DNA of 64,000 bases from Microbacteriaceae bacterium X2B (GCA_005502445.1 SCPB01000007.1:20538-84537), one strand, 5' to 3'; positions 51,565 to 61,805 are shown, counted from the first letter of the stretch. A program made the numbers and translations. The notes: generated by a model from the letters alone, not told the origin.

Positions 51565-52570
51565 GCAAGGGCGCCCCGGCGCACGCAAGACCAAGAAGGG
51601 CCCCACGATCGGCTCGGGCGGTCAGGGGCGCCAGGCGCTCGAGGGCCGCGGCCCCACCCCGAAGGCGGAGGACCGCAGCTGGCACGTCGCGGGCAAGCGC
51701 AAGGCCGCCAAGGAGCGGCTCGAGTCGGCGCGCTCGCGCACGGGCGGCGGGCGGCCCACCGGTGGCAAGCCCTCCGGCGCGACCTCGACGAGCGGCGGAC
51801 CCCGGTCGGCGAAGAAGTCGGGCGACGCGGAGGTGCTCAGCGGTCGCAACTCGGTGCTCGAAGCGCTACGGGCGAAGATCCCCGCCACGACGCTCTACCT
51901 GGCGGCGCGCGTCGAGATGGACGACCGCGTCAAGGAGGCCCTGGGCCTCGCGACCAAGCGCGGCATCCCGATCCTGGAGATCATGCGGCCCGAGCTCGAC
52001 CGGCTGACCGGCCCCGACTCGGTGCACCAGGGGATCGCCCTCTCGGTGCCGGCGTATCAGTACGCGCACCCCCTCGATCTGCTCGAGGCGGCGGCGAAGC
52101 GGGGCGAGGCGCCGCTCATCATCGCGCTCGACGGCGTCACCGACCCGCGCAACCTGGGGGCGATCATCCGCTCGACGGCGGCGTTCGGCGGACACGGCGT
52201 CATCGTGCCGCAGCGCCGCTCGGTCGGAGTCACGGCCGCCGCATGGAAGACCTCGGCGGGCGCGGCCGCGCGCACCCCAGTCGCGATGGCGCCGAACCTC
52301 ACGCAGACGCTCAAGCAGCTCAAGGGCGAGGGCGTGTTCATCCTCGGACTCGACGGCGAGGGCGAGATCTCACTGCCCGCCCTCGAGCTCGCCGACCAGC
52401 CGATCGTCATCGTCGTCGGCAGCGAGGGCAAGGGCCTCTCGCGGCTGGTCACCGAGACCTGCGACGCGATCGTGTCGATCCCCATCTCGGCGGCGACCGA
52501 ATCCCTCAACGCCGGCATCGCGGCATCCGTCACGCTGTACGAGGTCGCCCGGCGGCGCGGGTTGCGGTAG
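51557..52570 (+). CDS. rlmB: 23S rRNA 2'-O-methyltransferase RlmB (SpoU/TrmH family)
   Basis: The 337-residue protein has a basic, disordered N-terminal tail of about 95 residues rich in Gly, Lys and Arg, a substrate-binding domain ([20 protein letters not shown]) and a SPOUT knot domain with [34 protein letters not shown] and [20 protein letters not shown]. It should methylate a 23S rRNA ribose. The start at 51557 overlaps the end of cysS, so the two are coupled. Confidence 0.93.
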   Translation: MAKQGRPGARKTKKGPTIGSGGQGRQALEGRGPTPKAEDRSWHVAGKRKAAKERLESARSRTGGGRPTGGKPSGATSTSGGPRSAKKSGDAEVLSGRNSVLEALRAKIPATTLYLAARVEMDDRVKEALGLATKRGIPILEIMRPELDRLTGPDSVHQGIALSVPAYQYAHPLDLLEAAAKRGEAPLIIALDGVTDPRNLGAIIRSTAAFGGHGVIVPQRRSVGVTAAAWKTSAGAAARTPVAMAPNLTQTLKQLKGEGVFILGLDGEGEISLPALELADQPIVIVVGSEGKGLSRLVTETCDAIVSIPISAATESLNAGIAASVTLYEVARRRGLR

Positions 52571-52573
52571 CGA

Positions 52574-53845
52574 TCAGCGAATGAACGCCGACGTCAGAGC
52601 GACGCCGTCGTAGCCGCCCGCCGGCGCGCGAAGCGAGAACAGCGCCCCGATCGTCGGCGCGATGTCGATCGTCCTGGCCTGTGCCGACGAGGTCGCACCG
52701 GCGCGCACGCGGCGGCTGCCACCGGCGATGAAGAAGGGGATCGGCTCGGTCGCCGGGTGCCCGTGGTTGCCGGGGATCGGGTTCGAGACGATGCTCGGGT
52801 CGCTGAAGCGCCAGCCCGCGCGGCAGGTGGCGATGAGGTCGCCGGCCTCGGGGCCGAGGCGGAGGTCGGCGGGAGGCCGTACCTCCAGCACGCCGGGGTG
52901 TGCGGCGACGACGGACGAGATCTCGGCGAGCGCGGCGTCGCGCCGGTCGGCCGCGCCCACCCAGTAGAGCAGGTCGGCTCCGCCGTTCTGTGAGACGACC
53001 GTGCCGTTCGCGAGCTCGGGTCGCGCGCTCAGCAGCAGCTCGATCGAGATGAGGTTCGTCGGGATGGACCAGTCCATCGAGTGGTCGGCGGTGATGATGA
53101 GGATGCTCGAGCCCCACTTGCCCGTCGCGATCAGCCGATCGACGAACCGGCCGACCTGCAGGTCGGTGTCGAGCAGCGCCGCCGAGCGGGCCGCCTGCAG
53201 GGTCGTGCCCGTGAGATCGCCGTGGCCGAACCGGTCGATGTCGCCGAGGCTCACGAACACCAGGTCGGGGTCGGGGCCGTCGACCATCGCGATGAGGGCG
53301 TCGACGGTGGCGGCATCGGGCGCGTGCTCGGTGATCGGCACGAGCGGGGCGGGCTCCCAGCGGTAGGTGGCGCGCTCGCCGAAGATGCCGTACAGATACT
53401 GCTTGCTGAGCACCGTGCCGGTCGTGCGACCGCGCTCGTTGAGGCGCTCGATGACCGTCGGGAACCGCAGGTCGCCCGGTCGGTCGAGGTCGCGGATGAC
53501 GCCCTCGTCGCGGTCGTAGACGGCGTTGGCCGGAACCCCGGAGCGGTCGGGGCGCACGCCCGTCATCATCATGACGTGGTTCGGGATCGTCTCCATGACG
53601 GGAAGCGAGCGCGCCGCCGGGAACGCCGTTCCCGCCGCGCGGAGCGCAGCGAGCCGCGGCGTGAGGCTCGCTGTGATCTCGTCGGGGCGGCAACCGTCGA
53701 CGACGAGGACGTAGACCCGCGTTCGCTCCTTCCGCGGTCGTGCCGCCCACGCTGCCCCTTCGGCCGCCGAGAGCAGGACTGCGGCGCCGCCCGCCGCGGT
53801 GAGGGTCAGGAAGCTTCGGCGGTCGAGGCCGGTTCGTGCGGTCAC
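52574..53845 (-). CDS. Tat-exported type I phosphodiesterase/nucleotide pyrophosphatase
   Basis: The 423-residue protein begins with a twin-arginine signal (LDRRSFLTLTAAGGAAVL). The alkaline-phosphatase-superfamily domain follows: YVLVVDGCRPDEI (metal Asp), PVMETIPNHVMMMTG (nucleophile Thr), FVSLGDIDRFGHGD, IITADHSMDW and NPIPGNHGHPATEP. It should release phosphate from phosphodiesters or nucleotides outside the cell. The GTG at 53845 has CGGAGA upstream; ATG 53884 adds residues before the signal and is less likely. It lies 57 bp downstream of phoD in the same direction, so both are probably one unit. Confidence 0.84.
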   Translation of the reverse strand: MTARTGLDRRSFLTLTAAGGAAVLLSAAEGAAWAARPRKERTRVYVLVVDGCRPDEITASLTPRLAALRAAGTAFPAARSLPVMETIPNHVMMMTGVRPDRSGVPANAVYDRDEGVIRDLDRPGDLRFPTVIERLNERGRTTGTVLSKQYLYGIFGERATYRWEPAPLVPITEHAPDAATVDALIAMVDGPDPDLVFVSLGDIDRFGHGDLTGTTLQAARSAALLDTDLQVGRFVDRLIATGKWGSSILIITADHSMDWSIPTNLISIELLLSARPELANGTVVSQNGGADLLYWVGAADRRDAALAEISSVVAAHPGVLEVRPPADLRLGPEAGDLIATCRAGWRFSDPSIVSNPIPGNHGHPATEPIPFFIAGGSRRVRAGATSSAQARTIDIAPTIGALFSLRAPAGGYDGVALTSAFIR

Positions 53846-53902
53846 GAGAGTCTCCGTTCGAGGTCGAGGTGCGGTCGATGCCACCGTGCGGTTGCGCGGG
53901 CC

Positions 53903-55543
53903 TCAGACGCGGCGCACCCGCTGCGTGCCGGCGTCGACCATCCAGGACGTCGACAAGCGGGCCGGCGATGCGGGATCGGTGCGCTCGTCGAGCGCGAACC
54001 AGTCCATGCGCAGCGCAGCGGGCGTCACGACGACGACCGAGTAGCCGTGCGAGTCGAAGTCGAGGTGCTTCACATGCGGGTTGGCGGCGCGGAAGGCCGA
54101 CTCGACGGCGAGCGAGGCCGAGCGCGGGGGCACCCGGAGGATGTCGTCGAGGTTGTCGCTCGTGACCGAGGTGCACACGAGCTCGGTCGCGACCGAGTCG
54201 CCCGACGCCGGGTAGGTGAGAGGGTCGGCGGGGATGTCGCACGCCCAGGCGGAGTGGATGTCGCCCGTGAGGAAGACCGTGTCGGCGATGGCCCGGTCGC
54301 GCAGGTGCCGCACGACGCGATGGCGATCGGCGGTGTAGCCGTCCCACTGATCGACGTTGTACGGCACGCCGTCGATGCCGCTGCTGCCCGTGAGCTGACG
54401 CACGGCCGCGATCTCACCCGTGCTCAGCGTCGAGGGGAACCGTACGGGGGTGATCATCACGGGGTTGCCGACGATCTTCCACTGCACGGCTTCGCTCGAG
54501 AGCCCCTCCAGCAGCCACGTCATCTGCTCGGTTCCCGTGATGCTGCGGTCGGGGTCGTCGATCCCGGAGTCCACCGGCGAGGATGCCTGCTGGTCGCGGT
54601 AGCTGCGCAGGTCGAGCATCGAGATGCTCGCGAGGGAGCCGAAGCCGAGGCGGCGGTAGAGGCGGCCGTCCGGTCCGAAGCGGACGGGCATCCATTCGGC
54701 GTAGGCGCGCGTCGCGGCGGCGCGCCGATCGCTCCAGGTGCCTTCCGTCGACTCGTCGTGGTTCTCGGCGCCGCCCGACCAGGCGTCGTTGGCGGACTCG
54801 TGGTCGTCCCACGTGACGACGAAGGGCGTTCTCGCGTGCAGTCGCTGAAGATCCGGATCGGTCTTGTACTGCGCGTGGCGGCGCCGGTAGTGCTCGAGCA
54901 GGGTCGTCTCGACGGGCGGATCGTGCGGGCGCACGACGACATCGCGCGCCTGGTACTCGCCCGGGGCGTACTCGTAGAGGTAATCGCCGAGGTGCAGGAC
55001 GACGTCGAGGTCGTCGCGTTCGGCGAGGTGCCGGTACGCCGCGAACGCGCCCGCCTGCCAGTTGGCGCAGGAGACGACCCCCGCGGTGACCGAAGCGACG
55101 CCGGCGCCGGGCGCGGGGGCGGTGCGCGTGCGCCCGATGGGGGATCTCCGCCCCTCGTTCGTGAATCGATACCAGTAGGTCGTGGCGGGCGCGAGACCGC
55201 GGACATCCACCGACACCGTGTGGTCGCGGGCGCCTCCCGTCACGGTCGCGCCCTTCGCGACCACGCGTCGGAAGCGGTCGTCCGTCGAGACCTGCCACGT
55301 GACCTGCACGTCGGGGCCCGTCCCGGAACCCGGGGTCGAGCCGGGGGTCGGGGTGACGCGCGTCCAGATCACGACGCCGTCGGGCAGCGGGTCGCCGGAC
55401 GCGACGCCGTGAAGGAATCCGGTCGTCGAGGAGGTGCTCCGTGGCTTCGCCGCGGCTGTGCCGGAGGCGAGGCCCCCGGCGACTCCGGCGAGGGTCGCGA
55501 CCCCCGCGGTGCGCAGAACATCGCGACGAGATCGAAGGCTCAT
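53903..55543 (-). CDS. phoD: Tat-exported alkaline phosphatase PhoD family
   Basis: The 546-residue protein has a twin-arginine signal (SLRSRRDVLRTAGVATLAG), the PhoD N-terminal beta domain (FLHGVASGDPLPDGVVIWTR) and the metallophosphatase domain: VLHLGDYLYEYAPGEYQ, VVTWDDHESANDAW and FLTGDIHSAWACDIP. PhoD releases phosphate from mono- and diesters with Ca and Fe. The ATG at 55543 is chosen because the Tat signal starts there. A PHO-box-like pair lies about 60 bp upstream. Together with the next phosphodiesterase it suits phosphate scavenging. Confidence 0.9.
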   Translation of the reverse strand: MSLRSRRDVLRTAGVATLAGVAGGLASGTAAAKPRSTSSTTGFLHGVASGDPLPDGVVIWTRVTPTPGSTPGSGTGPDVQVTWQVSTDDRFRRVVAKGATVTGGARDHTVSVDVRGLAPATTYWYRFTNEGRRSPIGRTRTAPAPGAGVASVTAGVVSCANWQAGAFAAYRHLAERDDLDVVLHLGDYLYEYAPGEYQARDVVVRPHDPPVETTLLEHYRRRHAQYKTDPDLQRLHARTPFVVTWDDHESANDAWSGGAENHDESTEGTWSDRRAAATRAYAEWMPVRFGPDGRLYRRLGFGSLASISMLDLRSYRDQQASSPVDSGIDDPDRSITGTEQMTWLLEGLSSEAVQWKIVGNPVMITPVRFPSTLSTGEIAAVRQLTGSSGIDGVPYNVDQWDGYTADRHRVVRHLRDRAIADTVFLTGDIHSAWACDIPADPLTYPASGDSVATELVCTSVTSDNLDDILRVPPRSASLAVESAFRAANPHVKHLDFDSHGYSVVVVTPAALRMDWFALDERTDPASPARLSTSWMVDAGTQRVRRV

Positions 55544-55604
55544 GAGGTCCAGCGTGCCACGGGGCTGCCCAGCACGGCCGATCGTCACGGGCCCGTCAGC
55601 CGAT

Positions 55605-55622
55605 GCTCACTCGATGTTCATC
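55605..55622. promoter_or_regulatory. PHO-box-like pair upstream of phoD
   Basis: GCTCACT (55605-55611) and GTTCATC (55616-55622) are 11 bp apart, matching the PHO-box period. They read on the strand opposite to phoD and deviate from GTTCACC by one or two bases each, so binding is uncertain. The location, 60-80 bp before the phoD start, is suitable for control. Confidence 0.35.
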
Positions 55623-55643
55623 CGGCGGGGGCCGCCCAGCGGG

Positions 55644-56954
55644 TCAGACCTTGTCGCGCCAGGATCCCTCGACCACGTCGTCGTCGGCGACGGGGATCGC
55701 GTCCGTGTCGACGGGCAGGCCGATGGACTCCGTCGGCGGGGCGATCATGGTGGCCTCGTCGCGCCGGTGGCGCAGCACCGTGTCGATGTACGAGCTCAGC
55801 GCCTCGGCCAGCGGGATCGCGCGCGCCTCGTTCTGCGACAGGAACCACCGGTGCTCCAGCAACTGGTGGAACACCTCCGGCCCCTCGAGCTTGCCGCGCA
55901 GCTCGCGCGGGATGGCCCGGACGACGGGCTCGAAGACGCGCACGAGCCACTCGTGAGCGATCTGCTCCTCGTCGACCGACTTATCGGGGTAGTTGGCGGC
56001 GGCGTACGAGTCGAGGTCGTTGAGCAGACGCCTGGCCTGGTTCTCTCCCGCGTCGATGCCGGTCAGGCGCAGCAGGCGTCGGGTGTGGTGGCCGGCGTCG
56101 ACGACCTTCGGCTGGATCCGCACTTCGGTCGAGGCTCCGTCGGTCGTGATCGCGAGCTCCTCGATGTCGAAGCCGAGGTCGTTGAGCCGTTCGACGCGCT
56201 GGGTGATGCGCCAGCGCTCCGAGCGGTCGAAGGACTCCCATCCGGTGAGCTCCTTCCACAGGGTGCGGTAGGCGTCGATGATGCCGTTGCTGACCTCGAT
56301 CGCGTCGATGTTCTCGTCGAGGCGGCCGCCGGCCTCGAGGTCGAGCAGCTCGCCGGCGATGTTCACGCGGCCGATCTCGAGGTCGTTCTCGCGCTGGCCG
56401 TTCGAGAGCCCGCCCTCGTAGAGCTGGCCGGTCTCGGCGTCGACGAGATAGGCGGCGAAGGCGCCCGCATCCCGTCGGAAGAGGGTGTTCGAGAGCGACA
56501 CGTCGCCCCAGAAGAAGCCGGCGATGTGCAGGCGCACGAGCAGCACCGCGAGGGCGTCGACGAGCCGTGTCGCCGTCTCGGGTCGCAGGGTCTGCGAGTA
56601 CAGGGCCCTGTAGGGCAGCGAGAACCGCAAGTGGCGGGTGACGAGCACGGGCATGAGCTCGGCGCCGTCGTCGTCGACGCGGCCCGTGATGACCGCGACG
56701 GGAACGACGCAGGGGATCTCCAGGCGCTGCAGCGTGCGCAGCATGTCGTACTCGCGCCGCGCCATCTCCTCCGTCGTCTCCTTGATCGCGACGACGGCGC
56801 CGCCCAGGTGCACGAAGCGGACGAGGTGGCGCGAGATCCCCTTGGGCAGGGAGGCGATGGTGTCGTCCGGCCAGGTGTCCAGCGGCAGGTTCCACGGCAG
56901 ATCGAGGAGCCCGGGGTCGACGATGGCGGAGGTGATGGTGAGCGAGGCGCTCAT
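55644..56954 (-). CDS. DUF4032 protein with kinase-like fold
   Basis: The 436-residue protein has an N-terminal region resembling lipopolysaccharide-type or APH kinases: VVAIKETTEEMARREYDML (Lys and Glu), HIAGFFWGDVSLSNTLF (catalytic Asp and Asn, HGDxxxxN-like with WGD) and AAYLVDAETGQL (metal Asp). The C-terminal half is the DUF4032 domain (FHQLLEHRWFLSQNEARAI). It may phosphorylate an unknown small molecule or protein. It lies downstream of the MsiK-like ATPase gene with a hairpin between. The function is not known to me. Confidence 0.78.
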   Translation of the reverse strand: MSASLTITSAIVDPGLLDLPWNLPLDTWPDDTIASLPKGISRHLVRFVHLGGAVVAIKETTEEMARREYDMLRTLQRLEIPCVVPVAVITGRVDDDGAELMPVLVTRHLRFSLPYRALYSQTLRPETATRLVDALAVLLVRLHIAGFFWGDVSLSNTLFRRDAGAFAAYLVDAETGQLYEGGLSNGQRENDLEIGRVNIAGELLDLEAGGRLDENIDAIEVSNGIIDAYRTLWKELTGWESFDRSERWRITQRVERLNDLGFDIEELAITTDGASTEVRIQPKVVDAGHHTRRLLRLTGIDAGENQARRLLNDLDSYAAANYPDKSVDEEQIAHEWLVRVFEPVVRAIPRELRGKLEGPEVFHQLLEHRWFLSQNEARAIPLAEALSSYIDTVLRHRRDEATMIAPPTESIGLPVDTDAIPVADDDVVEGSWRDKV

Positions 56955-57046
56955 GAGCGGGGCTGCCCTTCGCGGTTCGGGGGCGGTGCGGAGCGGAACG
57001 CGGTTCCGGGCGAGAGGATGCTGCGCTCACCCGGCCGCGAATGTCA

Positions 57047-57083
57047 CGAGGGCGGGCGCGTCAGTCGACACGACCCGCCCTCG
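57047..57083 (-). terminator. Hairpin downstream of the MsiK-like gene
   Basis: CGAGGGCGGG (57047-57056) pairs perfectly with CCCGCCCTCG (57074-57083) around a 17-nt loop. It lies 20 bp beyond the stop of the ATPase gene on the minus strand and should end or weaken its transcript before DUF4032. Confidence 0.6.
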
Positions 57084-57102
57084 CGTGCGGCAGGGGACCG
57101 AC

Positions 57103-58203
<1,101 letters not shown>

Positions 58204-58221
58204 GCTGGTTTCTCTCCTTCA

Positions 58222-58239
58222 CCGGCAGGTACGTGCCGG
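58222..58239. promoter_or_regulatory. Inverted repeat CCGGCA-N6-TGCCGG upstream of msiK
   Basis: The perfect 6-bp arms lie 19 bp before the msiK start codon, in its leader, with GGTACG as spacer. It may be an operator or a small mRNA hairpin near the ribosome binding site. The rest of the 273-bp divergent region to 58476 shows a TACTAT box near 58399 and nothing else clear. Confidence 0.35.
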
Positions 58240-58476
58240 ACGATCCGTAGTGAATGGAAGATGACGCGAGTCACCGAATGGGCGGCGCTGGCCATCCTCG
58301 TCAGTATGCCACGGCCGGAGGCGGGCTCGGCACCGGTAGATCTCGCCGCGGGTTCGCGCGCAGCGGCGCTCGACTGGCCGTGCCCGCCGACGGGGCCGTA
58401 CTATCCTTCGGGGCGTTCTTTGTCCCGAACCCGGCCCGGCGCACCGTGCGCGCTCGGAACAAGCGATTGAGGAGTC

Positions 58477-59400
58477 ATGACCGACAGCGGATCCGCCAGC
58501 GCGAAGCAGTCGAAGATCGACCGCCGCGTCGAAGCCCGCGAGAAGGCCCGCCAGCTCCGCGCCGAGCGCAAGAAGAGGGAGCGGCGCACCCGCTGGCTGC
58601 TGCAGGGAGGCATCGCCCTCGCCGCGGTGGCGATCATCGCGGTCGTCGCGCTGGTGATCGTCAACTCGATCAAGCCCGAGGGCAACGGGCCGCGCAACAT
58701 GGCGAGTGACGGCATCAAGATCGCCGAGGGGCTCGCCGTCGTGCAGACTCCGGGACTCGGCCCGTCTGCCGAGCCGGTGCCGAGCGCGGCGAATGCGCCC
58801 GGCGTCGTCGACATCACCATCTGGATCGACTATCTCTGCCCGCTCTGCGGCGAGTTCGAGGCCGAGAACGGCGAGCTGATCCGAACGCTCGTCGAGTCGG
58901 GCGCGGCGACGGTCGAGTATCATCCCATCGCGATCCTCACGAGCATGTCGGCGGGCACGCAGTACTCCCTCCGGGCCGCCAACGCGGCGGCGTGCGTCGC
59001 GAACTACAACCCCGACGCCTTCTTCGACTTCAACGAGGGGATGTTCGCGAACCAGCCGGACGAGGGAACCGAGGGTCTCACCAACGCCGAGATCCTCGAG
59101 ATCGCCCGGGCGGCCGGCGCGACCTCGAGCTCGCTCGAGCGATGCATGGAGGGCAAGCGGTTCTACGACTGGGTGCAGGCGGCGACGACGCGCGCCGGCA
59201 ACGGTCCGCTCCCGGTCGAGGGCGCCGAGGTCGAGAACGTGCGCGGCACCCCGACGGTGTTGGTGGACGGCGAACTGTACAACCCCTCCTATCCGTTCGA
59301 CTCGACCGAGTTCTCGCAGTTCGTGCTCTCCGCCGCCGGCGACGAGTTCGCGCAGAAGACCTCGCCCTCTCCCTCGCCATCCGTCACGCCGAGCCCGTGA
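58477..59400 (+). CDS. Membrane-anchored DsbA-like thiol oxidoreductase
   Basis: The 307-residue protein has a basic coiled N-terminus (residues 10-40, KARQLRAERKKRERRTRW), one membrane helix (about 44-66) and an outer DsbA-like thioredoxin domain with active site YLCPLCGEFE (CPLC) and cis-Pro loop VRGTPTVLVDG. It ends in a Ser/Pro repeat tail. It probably oxidises or isomerises thiols of exported proteins. GAGGAG precedes the ATG. A partner VKOR or DsbB gene is not in the window. Confidence 0.88.
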   Translation: MTDSGSASAKQSKIDRRVEAREKARQLRAERKKRERRTRWLLQGGIALAAVAIIAVVALVIVNSIKPEGNGPRNMASDGIKIAEGLAVVQTPGLGPSAEPVPSAANAPGVVDITIWIDYLCPLCGEFEAENGELIRTLVESGAATVEYHPIAILTSMSAGTQYSLRAANAAACVANYNPDAFFDFNEGMFANQPDEGTEGLTNAEILEIARAAGATSSSLERCMEGKRFYDWVQAATTRAGNGPLPVEGAEVENVRGTPTVLVDGELYNPSYPFDSTEFSQFVLSAAGDEFAQKTSPSPSPSVTPSP

Positions 59401-59439
59401 TCCGCGCGTGAGCGATTAGGCTGGATCGGCACTCGCCGT

Positions 59440-59512
59440 GCCCCGTTAGCTCAGCTGGTAGAGCAGCTGTCTTGTAAACAGCAGGTCGCAGGTTCGAATC
59501 CTGTACGGGGCT
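59440..59512 (+). tRNA. tRNA-Thr (anticodon TGT)
   Basis: The 73-nt cloverleaf has acceptor stem GCCCCGT/ACGGGGC with discriminator T, D-arm GCTC-AGCTGGTA-GAGC, anticodon arm GCTGT-CTTGTAA-ACAGC and T-arm CAGG-TTCGAAT-CCTG. The anticodon TGT reads ACA and related threonine codons. The CCA end is not encoded. TAGGCT at about 59417 is a likely -10 box. Confidence 0.95.
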
Positions 59513-59575
59513 CTTTCGGCTCGCTCGCCGTCGACCCGCGGCCGACTCTCGGCGGCGCGTGAATGCTCGTCATTA

Positions 59576-59597
59576 CCCCCGATCAGGGGGCTTTTCT
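59576..59597 (+). terminator. Intrinsic terminator after tRNA-Thr
   Basis: CCCCC-GATCA-GGGGG followed by CTTTTCT is a compact GC stem with a T-run. It lies about 65 bp beyond the tRNA and should end its transcript. Confidence 0.75.
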
Positions 59598-59605
59598 CGC
59601 ACGAC

Positions 59606-59626
59606 TCACCCCCATTCCTGGGGTGA
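59606..59626. terminator. Second hairpin TCACCCC-N7-GGGGTGA
   Basis: Perfect 7-bp arms (59606-59612 and 59620-59626) are followed 7 nt later by GTTTTCC. It lies 9 nt after the first terminator and may be a back-up. The region from here to the CAP-domain gene (59740) has only GC-rich sequence and a GGGGGG-type ribosome binding site. Confidence 0.5.
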
Positions 59627-59739
59627 ACTGCTCGTTTTCCGACCATCTCCGCTGGCGGTCGCCGTGCGGCCGTCGTACGGTCGAGGAAGTCGGCCGGGGG
59701 GCCGGCTGATCCGTCAGAGAGTTTCGGGGGGAACTTCTC

Positions 59740-60708
59740 ATGCTGCGTTCGCTATTCGTGGGCACCGCTCTGGCCGCGTCGGCCATTCTCGTCGCACCGC
59801 TCGTGAGCGGCGGTGCCGCCCTGCCCGGCGCTCGGCCGGCCGCCGAAGGAGCATCGGTCGTCGCCGTCCTCGACGGGCGCGCCGCCTCGACCACGGAACC
59901 CGTCGTCGAGATGCTCCAGCGCGCTACATGGTCGTCGGTGGACGACGACGCGGGCACAGCCGAGGTCGCCCCGGCGGCGGCGCCCGCCGTCGAGAGCGGG
60001 ACTGCGACGGCAGGCGCCTCCTCGAGCACCAGCACCAGCACCAGCACCAGCACCAGCGCCGCACCGCAGCCCGCTCCGACGCCGAGTTCGAACTCGAACG
60101 GGAGCACCGCTGCGGCATCCGGCGGAACGACGACCGTGCAGCCGCAGCCCTCGGGTCCGGCGCCCGCTCCCGCGCCGGCAGCGCCCGCTCCCGCACCGAC
60201 CGTCACCACTCCGGCCTGCGCCGGGATGCCCGGTGGCGGCACCGCGGGCGCGCCCGGCCGCACCTCGGCGGGCGGCGTCGCCGGCACGACGTCGGCCGAC
60301 CTCGCCCAGTTCGCGCAGCGCTACAACGAGATCCGCGTGGCCAACTGCCTGCCGCCCGTGCCCTTCGCGAACATCCGCTACGACTCCTGCATGGAGGACC
60401 GCCTCTTCTGGATGGCGGAGGACCCCTCGACCGATCCGATGAGCGCGTGGGGCCACATCGGCTCGCAGCGCAGTGACGGCGTGCCGAGCGTCGGCTGCGA
60501 CGGCAATCTCGCGGGCGGCTCCAACAACTCCGGTACCACGGTCGCGCAGAAGTGGTGGGACTCCAGCGGCCACCGCACCTCGCTCTACAAGCCGACGTAC
60601 ACGGGCAGCACCGCGGGCGTGTGCGTCTTGTTCGCGATGACCCACGGCGGCGTGCCGAACGAGCCGTACAGCTTCACCCGGGCGGCGTCGCGCTGGGTCA
60701 CCTGCTGA
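59740..60708 (+). CDS. Secreted CAP (SCP/PR1)-domain protein with low-complexity linker
   Basis: The 322-residue protein has a signal peptide (LFVGTALAASAILVAPLVSG), a disordered region of about 130 residues rich in Ser, Thr, Ala and Pro, and a C-terminal CAP domain with FAQRYNEIRVANCLPPVPF, DSCMEDRLFWMAE, SAWGHIGSQR and WWDSSGHRTSLYKP. CAP-domain proteins are secreted and of mixed function. Several cysteines may form disulfides, fitting the DsbA-like gene nearby. The linker is encoded in part by a hexanucleotide repeat. Confidence 0.82.
   Translation: MLRSLFVGTALAASAILVAPLVSGGAALPGARPAAEGASVVAVLDGRAASTTEPVVEMLQRATWSSVDDDAGTAEVAPAAAPAVESGTATAGASSSTSTSTSTSTSAAPQPAPTPSSNSNGSTAAASGGTTTVQPQPSGPAPAPAPAAPAPAPTVTTPACAGMPGGGTAGAPGRTSAGGVAGTTSADLAQFAQRYNEIRVANCLPPVPFANIRYDSCMEDRLFWMAEDPSTDPMSAWGHIGSQRSDGVPSVGCDGNLAGGSNNSGTTVAQKWWDSSGHRTSLYKPTYTGSTAGVCVLFAMTHGGVPNEPYSFTRAASRWVTC
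60025..60054 (+). repeat. Hexanucleotide repeat (AGCACC)x5 coding Ser-Thr
   Basis: Five perfect copies of AGCACC, followed by a near copy AGCGCC, encode Ser-Thr dipeptides in the linker of the CAP-domain protein. The unit is a multiple of three, so copy-number change would alter linker length without a frameshift. Confidence 0.9.
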
Positions 60709-60794
60709 CGACGGTGCTCCGCACTCCCGGCAGGCCGGCTCGGTAGGCTGAGCCCGCTCGTCGGCGGCCGGTCGGCGGCGGAAGGGCCACCGAC

Positions 60795-61781
60795 ATGACG
60801 ACGCGACCGCGCTGGGGCATCCTCGCGACAGGCGGCATCGCCCACGCCTTCGCCCGCGATCTCCTCGCCGAGGGGTTCACGGTCGCGGCGGTCGGATCGC
60901 GCCGCCTCGAATCGGCGCTCTCCTTCGCAGCCGAGCACGGCATCCCCACAGCGCACGGATCGTACGAGGAGCTCGTCGCCGACCCGCAGGTCGACATCGT
61001 CTACGTCGCGACACCGCACTCGCACCACGCCGACACCGCGCTGCTCGCCATCGAGGCGGGCAAGCACGTGCTCGTCGAGAAGGCCTTCACCCTCACCCAG
61101 CGACAGTCGCAGCGCATCGCCGGGGCGGCCGAGGCGGCGGGGGTCGTCGCCATGGAGGCGATGTGGACGCGATTCCTGCCGCACATGGCGCGCATCCGCG
61201 AGATCGTCGCCTCGGGTGCGATCGGCGAGGTTCGCACGGTCATCGCCGACCACACGCAATCACTGCCGCAGAACCCCGAGCACCGGCTGCAGAACCCCGC
61301 GCTCGGCGGCGGCGCGCTGCTCGACCTCGGCGTCTACCCCGTCTCGTTCGCCGTCGACGTGCTCGGCCTGCCCGACGGAATCCGCGCGCACGCCGCCCTC
61401 ACCCCGACGGGGGTCGACCGGCAGACGGCGATGATCCTCGACTACGCAGACGGGCGGCAGGCGCTGCTGCACTGCGCCCTCGATACGGCCGGGCCCAACC
61501 GCGCGGCGGTCATCGGCACTCGAGGCACGATCGAGATCGACCGCGTGTTCTACGCGCCGACCTCCTTCACGGTCCACGACTCCGCGTGGCAGGTCGTCGA
61601 GCGCTTCGAGTCCCGCCTGTCGAGTCGCGGCATGCAGTATCAGGCGGCCGAGCTCGAGGCGCGCGTCGCCGGAGCAGCGCCCACGACGCTTCCGATCGGC
61701 GAGACGGTCGCCATCATGGGCCTGCTCGACGAGGTGCGTCGCCAGGTCGGCGTCCGGTACGCCGCCGACGACGAGGCCTGA
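60795..61781 (+). CDS. Gfo/Idh/MocA-family NAD(P)-dependent oxidoreductase
   Basis: The 328-residue protein has a Rossmann start WGILATGGIAHAFARDL (GxxGxxA-like), VDIVYVATPHSHHADTAL and the family lysine in HVLVEKAFTLTQRQ. The C-terminal domain has GGGALLDLGVYPVSFAVDV with the conserved tyrosine and histidine-type positions. It oxidises or reduces a sugar or cyclitol; the substrate is unknown. GGAAGGGCC precedes the ATG. It is followed 24 bp later by dacB. Confidence 0.88.
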   Translation: MTTRPRWGILATGGIAHAFARDLLAEGFTVAAVGSRRLESALSFAAEHGIPTAHGSYEELVADPQVDIVYVATPHSHHADTALLAIEAGKHVLVEKAFTLTQRQSQRIAGAAEAAGVVAMEAMWTRFLPHMARIREIVASGAIGEVRTVIADHTQSLPQNPEHRLQNPALGGGALLDLGVYPVSFAVDVLGLPDGIRAHAALTPTGVDRQTAMILDYADGRQALLHCALDTAGPNRAAVIGTRGTIEIDRVFYAPTSFTVHDSAWQVVERFESRLSSRGMQYQAAELEARVAGAAPTTLPIGETVAIMGLLDEVRRQVGVRYAADDEA

Positions 61782-61805
61782 ACCGCCCGCGGCTATCATG
61801 GCCGG

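Noticed and set aside
48139..51606. Open frame of 1155 residues on the minus strand opposite carD, ispDF and cysS
   Set aside because: It mirrors well-recognised genes on the plus strand, has Arg/Ala/Val/Gly-rich shadow composition and no family motif.
59446..59646. 66-residue minus-strand frame ending in RIRTCDLLFTRQLL
   Set aside because: It is the translation of the antisense of tRNA-Thr, a common artefact.
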